Below are positions 8,528 through 15,341 of a stretch of 31,806 bases of DNA, one piece after another. Made by a program: the position numbers and the translations under genes. Positions within the stretch are counted from its first letter, which is position 1. Each line of letters opens with the position of its first letter. The notes below the pieces were generated by a model. It had not been told where the DNA came from. It saw only the letters and a list, made by a program, of their open reading frames with translations, and searched no databases. The DNA comes from an uncultured Lachnospiraceae bacterium (GTDB taxonomy: Bacteria; Bacillota; Clostridia; Lachnospirales; Lachnospiraceae): the NCBI GenBank assembly GCA_910585635.1, contig CAJUFE010000056.1, positions 1 to 31,806 on the forward strand. The letters are read 5' to 3'.

Positions 8528-8559
8528 ACGGTCCAGGGGAGATGATCCCTCTGGACCGT
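8523..8559 (-). terminator. Terminator of the minus-strand GGDEF-EAL gene
   Basis: ACGGTCCAG (8528-8536) pairs with CTGGACCGT (8551-8559), extended by GGGA/TCCC. On the minus strand the hairpin is followed by six T (the A run at 8523-8528). It should end transcripts from the GGDEF-EAL gene; plus-strand activity is doubtful because no T run follows. Confidence 0.75.
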
Positions 8560-8617
8560 TCTGCACGTTCTGCATACTGTATGGACCTGTCCGTATGGGG
8601 CGGGCATCCTGTCACTG

Positions 8618-8757
8618 CCCGGGACACGGCCGTCCCATCCGAGACCGAGATATCACCATCTCCTCCCCGCCCGGGACATGGCCGTCCCATCCGAGACCGA
8701 GATATCATCATCTCCTCCCCGCCCGGGGCACGGCCATCTCATCCCCAGCCGGGATAC
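8618..8757. repeat. 52-bp tandem repeat entering the end of the GGDEF-EAL gene
   Basis: Two nearly identical 52-bp units (8618-8669 and 8670-8721, starting CCCGGGACA) are followed by a diverged partial third from 8722. The third copy covers the stop codon and last residues of the GGDEF-EAL gene. Units 1 and 2 lie in its 3' untranslated region. The array may have grown by duplication of the gene's own end. Confidence 0.85.
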
Positions 8758-10154
8758 TGCCGCCGCATGTTCTCCTTTTCCCGTGCGATGATCTGCCTGG
8801 AGTCCTCCAGGGTAGTGCCCATGACCTGCAGCATCACATCCTGGGTGACGGTGGGCGAGTAATAGAAGCCCTGCTGGAAAGGACACTCGAAGCAGTTTAA
8901 CGCCTCCACCTGCTTTGAGGTCTCCACCCCTTCCGCGATGGTGGTCAGCTCTAAGTTCCGGGCGATGTGGATCAGGCCTTCTGCCACATACAGGGACTTG
9001 GGGTTCGTCTCCATCTGGCAGATGAAGGGACGCTCCAGCTTCAGCGAGTGGATGGGAAGATCCAGCAGGCTGGTGATGCTGGAATAGCTGGAGACAAAAT
9101 TCTTTAAGACCAGCTGTACGCCTAAGTCGCTCAGATCCTGCATCATGGTGTTGATGTTAAAGGAAGCATTGGCTAATATGTCCTCCTCGATCTCCAGCAT
9201 CAGCTTGCCATGAGGGATCTGGTAGATCTTCATCACCCGCTCCACTTCCTCCAGAAAATCCTCCTGGAGCAGGAGCACCGGTGAGACGGAGAAGGCGATA
9301 TGGTCGAAGGTTTTCTCCGCGGCGACCAGGCTGGCGATAAAATTCCCTACCTGGTTCAGGGCGAAGTACTCGACCGCGCGGATCTGGCCCGAATCCTCCG
9401 CGATCGGGATGAACTCATTGGCGCCCACCAGGCCGATATCTTTGATGAAGATCCGCATATAGAATTCGGCTCCGGTAAAACGCTTGGTGATGGTATCATA
9501 GGTGGGGCGGTAGCGGACCTCGATCTCCTTGTTCTCCAGCGCGGTCTTTAGGTAGCGGGCGATCGCCTGCCTGCGCATCATAGAGGTGTGGAGAGAGCTG
9601 TCATAGCAGACCACCTGGTTCGGTCCTAGGCTGGAAGCCTTTGTGACAGCCGCGTCCAGATATTTGAGCAGCGTGGGCACATCGTCCGTCAGGGCGGGAT
9701 AGGAACAGATGCCGATCTGGGCCGAGCAGACGCAGTCCGTCTCCGCTACCCGCCACACATGCTCGAACTGGCTTAAGAGCTCTTCTGCAAGAGCGATCGC
9801 CTGCCCCTGGGAGTAGTTTTCCAGGATCAGGATGAACTCGACACCGATATAGCGATAGACCGGCTGCCCCACCTTTTCCTTTACATAGCTGATGATCTGG
9901 GCCAGCAGCTGCTCGCAGTAATCGTAGCCGAAGATCTCGTTCAGATGCTTGAAATTCTCGATGTAGAGCTTGAGCACGACCCCCTTGCCCTTCGCTTCCA
10001 GTACACGCTTTAGCTGCTGCTTGCAGCTGCTCCGCCCTAAGCCTTCGTCAATAGCGGTGTCGGCAGGGCCGGCCTGGCTGGTCTCTGCCACGATCTGGTC
10101 TTCCTGGGGTAAGGCCGGGTCCATTTCTCCGTTTTTTTTCTGGAACCATAACAT
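8739..10154 (-). CDS. Degenerate GGDEF-EAL domain protein
   Basis: A 471-residue protein with no transmembrane segment or signal peptide. A GGDEF-like domain spans about residues 45-185 and an EAL-like domain about 195-450. The GGDEF signature is replaced by IGVEF (103-107), so diguanylate cyclase activity is unlikely. In the EAL domain the first Glu survives (GAEFY, E230) as does AEGVE (407-411). However, the DDFG-type metal site reads KNFVSSYSS (351-359), KID reads KLE, and NxSP reads SVSP. Phosphodiesterase activity is therefore also doubtful. It may be a cyclic di-GMP sensor or a protein-interaction scaffold. The start is an ATG behind AGGAGG with 9-nt spacing. It is a lone minus-strand gene whose upstream region faces the alarmone synthetase. 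Confidence 0.88.
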   Translation of the reverse strand: MLWFQKKNGEMDPALPQEDQIVAETSQAGPADTAIDEGLGRSSCKQQLKRVLEAKGKGVVLKLYIENFKHLNEIFGYDYCEQLLAQIISYVKEKVGQPVYRYIGVEFILILENYSQGQAIALAEELLSQFEHVWRVAETDCVCSAQIGICSYPALTDDVPTLLKYLDAAVTKASSLGPNQVVCYDSSLHTSMMRRQAIARYLKTALENKEIEVRYRPTYDTITKRFTGAEFYMRIFIKDIGLVGANEFIPIAEDSGQIRAVEYFALNQVGNFIASLVAAEKTFDHIAFSVSPVLLLQEDFLEEVERVMKIYQIPHGKLMLEIEEDILANASFNINTMMQDLSDLGVQLVLKNFVSSYSSITSLLDLPIHSLKLERPFICQMETNPKSLYVAEGLIHIARNLELTTIAEGVETSKQVEALNCFECPFQQGFYYSPTVTQDVMLQVMGTTLEDSRQIIAREKENMRRQYPGWG

Positions 10155-10228
10155 AATGGATATCCTCCTGTTGTCCGATCGGAGCCCCTCTGCATGGGGG
10201 CTGGCTATGATCTGGATGGTCTTCCCTT

Positions 10229-10257
10229 ATTTTATATGAGATCTGGAAAAAAAGCAA
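10229..10257 (-). promoter_or_regulatory. Candidate promoter of the GGDEF-EAL gene
   Basis: On the minus strand TTGCTT (10252-10257) and TAAAAT (10229-10234) are 17 bp apart, about 75 bp before the start codon. Both boxes are imperfect. Confidence 0.4.
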
Positions 10258-10380
10258 TGGAAGATCAAAGATCTGGCATATTTTTCGAGAGGCTGCATAT
10301 CCTTTTATCGTGCGGCCTGTTTTGGCTGCGAAAAGTTTTGTGCCATTTTTTGTAAAATACAGGCAGGGAAGAGGTCGGAT

Positions 10381-11037
10381 ATGGAGAGGATAGAGGAGAG
10401 GGTATCAAAGATCGTCTATGGTGCAGGTGATATCGAGGAAGGGTTCGGGAGCAGTTCTTTCCAGGTGACAGCCAGATGCGCGATCGATATCTTGACGGCG
10501 AAGCTGAGGATCGCGGACGCGGAACTATATCTGGAGCTGGGGCGGAATGTGCTGGTCCATACAGACGGGCGGCTGAAATCGGCGGAGAGCATCTTGTCGA
10601 AGTGCAGGAAAAAGGGGTATGATCCTACATATGAAAATGTGCAGGAGAAGCTGAACGACCTGATCGGCGTGCGGGCGGTCTGTTCCTTTGAGGATGATGT
10701 GTATCGGATGGCGGAGGTGCTGAAGACCCACAAGGACTTAAAGATCATCAAGAAGAAGGACTACATCAAGACCCCGAAATCCTCCGGCTACAGGAGCCTG
10801 CATCTGATCGTGGAGATCCCGGTATATTTCCAGGAAGAGCGGAGATGGGTGCGAGCCGAGCTCCAGCTCAGGACACCGGCCATGGATTTCTGGGCCGGCG
10901 TAGACCATCAGCTCCGGTATAAAAAGGGCAAGGAGGAGGCGGTGCTGATCGGGGAGGGATTGAAAGAATACGCACAGGTGATCGCGGAGCTGGATAAGAA
11001 GATGGTGGAGCTTAGGAGGCGGATCGAGGCGATCTGA
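10381..11037 (+). CDS. Small alarmone synthetase (RelA/SpoT-type GTP pyrophosphokinase)
   Basis: Transfers pyrophosphate from ATP to GDP or GTP to make (p)ppGpp. At 218 residues it has only the synthetase domain, with no HD hydrolase, TGS or ACT regions, so it belongs to the YjbM/YwaC-type small synthetases. Visible signatures are DLIGVRAVCSFEDDVYRMAE, KDYIKTPKSSGYRSLHLIVE and AELQLRTPAMDFWAGVDHQL. The Tyr-Arg-Ser-Leu-His stretch and the ELQLRT...MDFWA stretch match the nucleotide-binding and catalytic regions of the family. The start is the ATG at 10381 behind a weak GAGG (10371-10374). It stands alone; the palindromic repeat follows 31 bp downstream. Control is probably transcriptional, but no confident promoter was found. 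Confidence 0.92.
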   Translation: MERIEERVSKIVYGAGDIEEGFGSSSFQVTARCAIDILTAKLRIADAELYLELGRNVLVHTDGRLKSAESILSKCRKKGYDPTYENVQEKLNDLIGVRAVCSFEDDVYRMAEVLKTHKDLKIIKKKDYIKTPKSSGYRSLHLIVEIPVYFQEERRWVRAELQLRTPAMDFWAGVDHQLRYKKGKEEAVLIGEGLKEYAQVIAELDKKMVELRRRIEAI

Positions 11038-11068
11038 AGGGGGGGCTGCGGCGCTCACAGGGGCAGGA

Positions 11069-11321
11069 GTTACTTATCGCATCCACGCCAAGGAGTCTTA
11101 TTGCATAGAGATGTTGCAAAGGGGCCGCGCAGGGAGGGACCTGTCATAACGTCACTTACGCTTAGCTCCATGAGGAACGCAGCGGACGCTAAGCTCGTGA
11201 AAGACCTCGCTAAGCGCCGGCGTTCCTCAAGGGGTTCCTTTTATGACAGGACCCTCCCGCAGCGGACCCCTTGCGACATCTCTATGCGATAGGACTCCAT
11301 GGCGTGGGTGTAAAAAGTAAC
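11069..11321. mobile_element. 253-bp palindromic MITE-like element
   Basis: The ends are inverted copies of GTTACTTTTTACACCCACG, with differences. Arms of 81 bp (11069-11149 and 11241-11321) pair over most of their length, including CATAGAGATGT.GCAA, GGGAGGG and CCTGTCATAA. The roughly 90-bp centre has further inverted pieces (GCTTAGC/GCTAAGC, and GAGGAACGC against GCGTTCCTC). No transposase ORF fits inside. A partial second copy at 1-90 shares the right arm and the same end. No clear target-site duplication was recognised. A non-autonomous transposable element is the best guess; a bidirectional terminator or a structured RNA is the alternative. Confidence 0.75.
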
Positions 11322-11360
11322 GGGACAGGGTACATACAAAATGGCGGATCGCCAAGGTTA

Positions 11361-11389
11361 TTGAAAAAGGGCATTGCATGTGATATATT
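11361..11389 (+). promoter_or_regulatory. Promoter of the PHP gene
   Basis: TTGAAA (11361-11366) and TATATT (11384-11389) have a 17-bp spacer, and TGA just before the -10 gives an extended -10. The segment 11378-11392 (ATGTGATATATTATC) is identical to 13475-13489 in the promoter of the hydrolase cluster, at the same distance from its -35. GATA-TAT-TATC forms a small dyad over the -10. Confidence 0.7.
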
Positions 11390-11480
11390 ATCATCATATG
11401 TGATGCTCTTCGTCTTATCAGCGGGCGGTCCACACCGGCATGCCTGTGATAGCGGGGTCTTACAGCAAAGGAGCGATAGG

Positions 11481-12290
11481 ATGTATACGATAAAATGCGA
11501 TACCCACACCCACACCCTGTATTCCCGCCACGCCTTTTCCACCATCGAGGAAAATGTGCGGGCGGCGGCAGAGCAGGGGATGGAGCTTTTAGCCACTACG
11601 GATCATTTCAGCGATATGCTCTACCCGGAGGTCCACATCCGGCATTATCAATATCTGTTCAACCAGGACATGCTGCCCAGGACCTGGCATGGGGTCACGC
11701 TGCTCAAAGGCTGCGAGGCCGATATCATCGACCTGGAAGGCCACCTTTTCGGCCACGGGTTCCCGGTGGAGGAAAATATCGTGGGCATGGCCCATAAAAA
11801 GGTCAAGGGACTGGACCGGTTCGTGATGGACCGGCAGGATTATGTGATCGCCAGCGTCCACGGCTGCCGGCACACCCAGTGGGCTACCATCGGTCAGATC
11901 ACCGACATGTATGTGAAGGCTCTGGCGGATAAAAAGGTGCTGATCTTAGGGCATATCGGGCGCACGGGGCTCGCCTTTGATACCGATGCCCTGCTCCTGG
12001 AGGCGAAGGCGAGAGATAAGCTGATCGAACTAAATGAGCACAGCTTCGGCGCCGGCAGGGAAGGCTGTGTCCAAAAGTGCAGGAAGCTGGCCGAGCGCTG
12101 CGCGGAGCTGGGGGTAAAGGTCTCGATCGGGACAGACGCCCATATCGCCTGTGATGTGGGGAAGTTTACCCGGGTCCTCCAGATGCTGGAGGAGATCCAT
12201 TTCCCCGAGGAGCTGATCGCCAGCCGGGACCAGGAGAGCTTTCTTAAAGCCTTAAAGGACAGCGGGGTCGGCGCGCCAGAGATGTGCTGA
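11481..12290 (+). CDS. PHP-domain phosphohydrolase (YcdX-like)
   Basis: PHP-superfamily metal-dependent hydrolase of 269 residues. Metal ligands fit the family pattern: CDTHTHTLYSRHAFST at residues 6-21, TTDHF, a Glu in KGCEADI, DYVIASVHGCRH, and GTDAHIACDVGK near the C-terminus. The order and the SRHAFSTIEENV context resemble YcdX-type phosphatases rather than histidinol phosphatase or polymerase PHP domains. The substrate is unknown. The start is the ATG at 11481 after AAAGGAG (7-nt spacing). An upstream in-frame ATG at 11271 lies inside the palindromic element and upstream of the promoter, and was rejected. hydE follows after a tandem-repeat spacer, probably in the same transcript. Confidence 0.85.
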   Translation: MYTIKCDTHTHTLYSRHAFSTIEENVRAAAEQGMELLATTDHFSDMLYPEVHIRHYQYLFNQDMLPRTWHGVTLLKGCEADIIDLEGHLFGHGFPVEENIVGMAHKKVKGLDRFVMDRQDYVIASVHGCRHTQWATIGQITDMYVKALADKKVLILGHIGRTGLAFDTDALLLEAKARDKLIELNEHSFGAGREGCVQKCRKLAERCAELGVKVSIGTDAHIACDVGKFTRVLQMLEEIHFPEELIASRDQESFLKALKDSGVGAPEMC

Positions 12291-12295
12291 GGTCC

Positions 12296-12389
12296 GGACA
12301 GGCTAGCAAAGGCTGTGCAGAGAGCTGGACAGGCCAGCAAAGGCTGTGCAGAGAGCTGGACAGGCCAGCAAAAGGCTGTGCAAAGATCC
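12296..12389. repeat. Three 31-bp tandem repeats
   Basis: Units begin at 12296, 12327 and 12358 with GGACAGGC(C/T)AGCAAAGGCT; the third has one extra A. A degraded fourth unit (GAGCAGGATAGCAAAGG, 12390-12406) leads into the AAAGGAGG before hydE, so the ribosome site of hydE sits at the edge of the array. Confidence 0.9.
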
Positions 12390-12423
12390 GAGCAGGATAG
12401 CAAAGGAGGACACAAGGAAGCCC

Positions 12424-13461
12424 ATGGACATCATCGATAAGCTCATAAAGGACCATCGCCTGACCGGAGAGGAGTATATCGCTCTCCTGGCTCTGGCAGA
12501 GGACCCTTCGGCCGTGGAGCGTCTGAAGGAGGAGGCCTGCCGTCTGCGCCGTCAGTACTACGGAGATAAGGTCTACATCAGAGGCCTGATCGAGTTTACG
12601 GACTATTGTAAGAACGACTGCTATTACTGTGGGATCCGCAGAGGGAACGCCAAGGCCCAGCGGTACCGCCTGACCAAGGAAGAGATCTTAAGCTGCTGTG
12701 AAAATGGCTATAGCTTAGGCTTCCGTACCTTTGTGCTGCAGGGAGGAGAGGATCCGTATTATACAGACGAGCGGCTGGAGGAGATCGTCCGTTCCATCAA
12801 GGCAGGATACCCGGACTGTGCGGTCACTTTGTCAGTGGGAGAGCGGTCCTATGCCAGCTACGCCCGTCTGCGCAAGGCGGGAGCGGACCGGTATCTGCTG
12901 CGCCATGAGACGGCGGATGAGGAGCACTACCGTAAGCTCCATCCACCCCAGATGAGCCTGGCGGAAAGAAAGGCCTGCCTGTATCAGCTCAAGGAGCTGG
13001 GCTATCAGGTGGGGGCCGGGTTCATGGTGGGGTCTCCCGGGCAGACAGAGCAGACCATCGCACAGGATCTGCTGTTCTTAAAGGAGCTGGAGCCCCAGAT
13101 GGTGGGGATCGGCCCCTTCATCCCCCATCACGCGACCCGGTTCGCTAAGGAAACGCCGGGCAGTGTGGAGCTGACCCTCTTCCTTTTATCGGTCATCCGC
13201 ATCCTGCTGCCCAAGGTCCTCCTTCCGGCCACCACGGCCCTGGGCACCTTAGACCCTTATGGGCGAGAGAAGGGGCTGGCGGTCGGAGCGAACGTGGTGA
13301 TGCCCAATCTCTCTCCCGTGAAGGACCGGAAGAAATATGAGCTGTATGATCATAAGATCTGTACCGGGGAGGAGGCCGCAGAGTGCAGAGAGTGCCTGGC
13401 CAGGAGAGTGGAGGCCGCAGGCTACCGTATCGTGGAGGGGCGGGGGGATGCCGAGACTTGA
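12424..13461 (+). CDS. hydE: [FeFe]-hydrogenase H-cluster maturase HydE (radical SAM)
   Basis: Radical SAM enzyme that, with HydG and HydF, builds the H-cluster of [FeFe] hydrogenases. The 345-residue protein has the 4Fe-4S/SAM motif CKNDCYYC in RGLIEFTDYCKNDCYYCGIR. A C-terminal CTGEEAAECREC (Cys-x7-Cys-x2-Cys) matches the accessory cluster pattern described for HydE. The start MDIIDKLI fits the family. The AAAGGAGG at 12402-12409 is 14 nt away, longer than usual, with a second AAGGAAG close by. An ORF extension to 12346 would read through the tandem repeats and was rejected. No hydF, hydG or hydrogenase gene is nearby. PylB/BioB-like radical SAM enzymes are the main alternative, but the cysteine pattern favours HydE. 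Confidence 0.88.
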   Translation: MDIIDKLIKDHRLTGEEYIALLALAEDPSAVERLKEEACRLRRQYYGDKVYIRGLIEFTDYCKNDCYYCGIRRGNAKAQRYRLTKEEILSCCENGYSLGFRTFVLQGGEDPYYTDERLEEIVRSIKAGYPDCAVTLSVGERSYASYARLRKAGADRYLLRHETADEEHYRKLHPPQMSLAERKACLYQLKELGYQVGAGFMVGSPGQTEQTIAQDLLFLKELEPQMVGIGPFIPHHATRFAKETPGSVELTLFLLSVIRILLPKVLLPATTALGTLDPYGREKGLAVGANVVMPNLSPVKDRKKYELYDHKICTGEEAAECRECLARRVEAAGYRIVEGRGDAET

Positions 13462-13486
13462 TATTTATGCGGAAATGTGATATATT
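13458..13486 (+). promoter_or_regulatory. Promoter of the hydrolase/ATP-grasp cluster
   Basis: TTGATA (13458-13463) overlaps the hydE stop codon and is 17 bp from TATATT (13481-13486), with an extended TGA. It shares the 15-mer ATGTGATATATTATC with the PHP promoter. Confidence 0.7.
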
Positions 13487-13612
13487 ATCCGAAAATGAGG
13501 CGCAGGCAAGGCATGGGCCAGAGGATAGGACAGGACCGGAGGACGGACAGGAGCACAGACAGAAAACGAACAGGACAGACAGGCATGAGAGTAGGAGGCA
13601 ACAGAAGAGATC

Positions 13613-14386
13613 ATGGTAAAGCAATGGGAGGTCACCATACCGGAGCTGACAGGTGATAAGGCGCGGGGCGCGTACATCTACCTGCCGGATTCCTATGCAT
13701 ACGAGCCGGAAAGGCGGTATCCGGTCTTATATATGTTTGACGGGCACAATGTATTTTTTGATGAGCATGCGACTTATGGGAAAAGCTGGGGCATGAAGGA
13801 GTATATGGACGCCACAGAGACCCAGGTGATCATCGCCGCCGTAGAATGCAACCACAGCCCCGATCATGGGCGGATCAAGGAGTATTCCCCCTTCTCCTTC
13901 AAAGATCCCAAGCTGGGCCGGATACCCGGCCTGGGGAAAAAGACCATGGATTGGATGGTGGGCTCCTTCAAAAAGGAGATCGACGCAGAGTACCGTACCC
14001 TGCCGGACAGAGAGCATACCTGGATCTCGGGCAGCTCCATGGGCGGGCTGATGAGCGTGTACGCCCTGATGGACTACGGCCATGTATATGGCAGGGCGGC
14101 CGCCCTTTCCCCTTCTCTCTGGATGATGGCCGGACAGGTGGAGGAGATGATCCGCCGGGCGAGGGTCCGGCCGGACACGGTCTTATATATGGATTATGGA
14201 TCGGAGGAGCTGGGCAACCACAGCAATATGCTGAAGGCCTTCGGGAGGACAGTGGCCCTGCTGATCGAAAAGGGCGTGATGCTCAGCAGCAGGCTGATCC
14301 CCGGCGGGACCCACTGTGAAGCCAGCTGGGAGAGGCAGATCCCATTTTTCATGGAGACCCTCCAGTATGAGAGAGGAGACAGGTGA
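13613..14386 (+). CDS. Putative esterase, alpha/beta hydrolase (first of pair)
   Basis: Putative-esterase family protein (Fes/IroE/esterase D-like fold) of 257 residues, without signal peptide. The nucleophile elbow is GSSMGG with Ser142. The likely catalytic His is in GGTHCEASWERQ near the C-terminus, and an acid is probably in MDYGSEELG. RRYPVLYMFDGHNVFFD is the typical strand and oxyanion region. The substrate is unknown. AGGAGG at 13593-13598 lies 14 nt from the ATG, a loose spacing. The gene begins a cluster with a second hydrolase (56-bp gap) and an ATP-grasp enzyme. The leader (13500-13600) is rich in degenerate GGACAGACAG-like repeats. Confidence 0.82.
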   Translation: MVKQWEVTIPELTGDKARGAYIYLPDSYAYEPERRYPVLYMFDGHNVFFDEHATYGKSWGMKEYMDATETQVIIAAVECNHSPDHGRIKEYSPFSFKDPKLGRIPGLGKKTMDWMVGSFKKEIDAEYRTLPDREHTWISGSSMGGLMSVYALMDYGHVYGRAAALSPSLWMMAGQVEEMIRRARVRPDTVLYMDYGSEELGNHSNMLKAFGRTVALLIEKGVMLSSRLIPGGTHCEASWERQIPFFMETLQYERGDR

Positions 14387-14413
14387 CCCTGCGCTGCGGG
14401 GCGATGGTTTTTT
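14387..14413 (+). terminator. Weak hairpin with T run between the two hydrolases
   Basis: CCCTGC pairs with GCGGGG around a GCT loop (14387-14401, one G-U pair). Six bases later comes TTTTTT (14408-14413). It may reduce expression of the downstream genes; the stem is short and the T run is displaced. Confidence 0.3.
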
Positions 14414-14442
14414 ACAGAAAGCTTTTATAAGGAGAACGTGCT

Positions 14443-15207
14443 ATGGAGACACAATATTTTAAAAATTACAGCTCGGCGCTGAACCGGGATATGGAATGCA
14501 AGGTCTACGGACACAAAGGGAGGCCGGTCCTGTTCATCCCCTGCCAGGACGGGCGGTTCTTTGACTTTGAAAATTTTAAGATGACGGATGCCTGGAGGCC
14601 CTGGATCGACTCCGGCGAGGTGATGGTGTTCGCGATCGACACGGTGGACGCGGAGACCTGGTCCAACAAGCGGGGGGATCCAGGCTGGCGGATCTGGCGC
14701 TATGAGCAGTGGATCCAGTACATCACCGACGAGATGGTCCCCTTTATCCGGTGGATGGTCAATGAGCGGAACGGCTGGGAGGGCTATCCCCAGGTGATCG
14801 TGTTCGGGTGCAGCTTAGGCGCCGCCCATGCCGCGAACCTGTATTTCCGCCGCCCGGACCTTTTCGACGGGCTGCTGGCTTTGAGCGGCATCTATACCAC
14901 GGAATATGGTTTTGGCTCATTTATGAACGACCTGGTGTACAATAACTCGCCGGTCCATTACCTGTCCAATATGCCCTCCGACCATCCCTACATCGCGCTG
15001 TACAACATGAAAAAGGCGGTCATCTGTGTGGGACAGGGACCCTGGGAGCTGCCAGACCACACCAGGCATCTGCAGTCGATCCTCCAGAGGAAAGGGATCC
15101 AGGCCTGGGTGGACTATTGGGGCTATGACTGCAGCCATGACTGGCCCTGGTGGTTCAAGCAGGTAGACTATTTTGTACCCTATCTGCTGGGAAAGAGCAA
15201 CGGGTAG
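14443..15207 (+). CDS. Esterase-family alpha/beta hydrolase (second of pair, COG4947-like)
   Basis: 254-residue cytosolic hydrolase. It starts METQYFKNYSSALNRDMECKV and contains YGHKGRPVLFIPCQDGRFFDFENF, typical of a small esterase group. The nucleophile elbow is GCSLGA with Ser124; the likely His is in DCSHDWPWWFK, close to the C-terminus. It is only distantly like the preceding hydrolase, so the pair does not look like a recent duplication. AAGGAG lies at 14429-14434, 8 nt before the ATG. The ATP-grasp gene follows 134 bp downstream. I assign the family by pattern; the substrate is unknown. Confidence 0.8.
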   Translation: METQYFKNYSSALNRDMECKVYGHKGRPVLFIPCQDGRFFDFENFKMTDAWRPWIDSGEVMVFAIDTVDAETWSNKRGDPGWRIWRYEQWIQYITDEMVPFIRWMVNERNGWEGYPQVIVFGCSLGAAHAANLYFRRPDLFDGLLALSGIYTTEYGFGSFMNDLVYNNSPVHYLSNMPSDHPYIALYNMKKAVICVGQGPWELPDHTRHLQSILQRKGIQAWVDYWGYDCSHDWPWWFKQVDYFVPYLLGKSNG

Positions 15208-15341
15208 GTGTGCTCTGACAGAGCAGCCCCCAGGTATGCATGGTCTTGACGGTGTGGCAGCATGCCGTGGAGATAGAGGAGCAGCGATAGCGTAAGGGAT
15301 AAAGGGTCAGCACAAGATAAGAAAGGATACGAGGAAGAGTC

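Noticed and set aside
8385..8757. CRISPR array
   Set aside because: Units are contiguous without unique spacers, degenerate, and of two different periods (about 16 and 52 bp); no cas genes are present.
10338..10358. Promoter of the alarmone synthetase from TTGTGC and TAAAAT
   Set aside because: Only 9 bp separate the boxes; no alternative -35 at proper spacing was found.
11271..11480. N-terminal extension of the PHP protein
   Set aside because: It lies in the palindromic element and across the promoter; the ATG at 11481 has AAAGGAG and begins directly at the PHP domain.
12346..12423. Extension of HydE through the tandem repeats
   Set aside because: The residues are translations of the 31-bp repeats and lie upstream of the AAAGGAGG.
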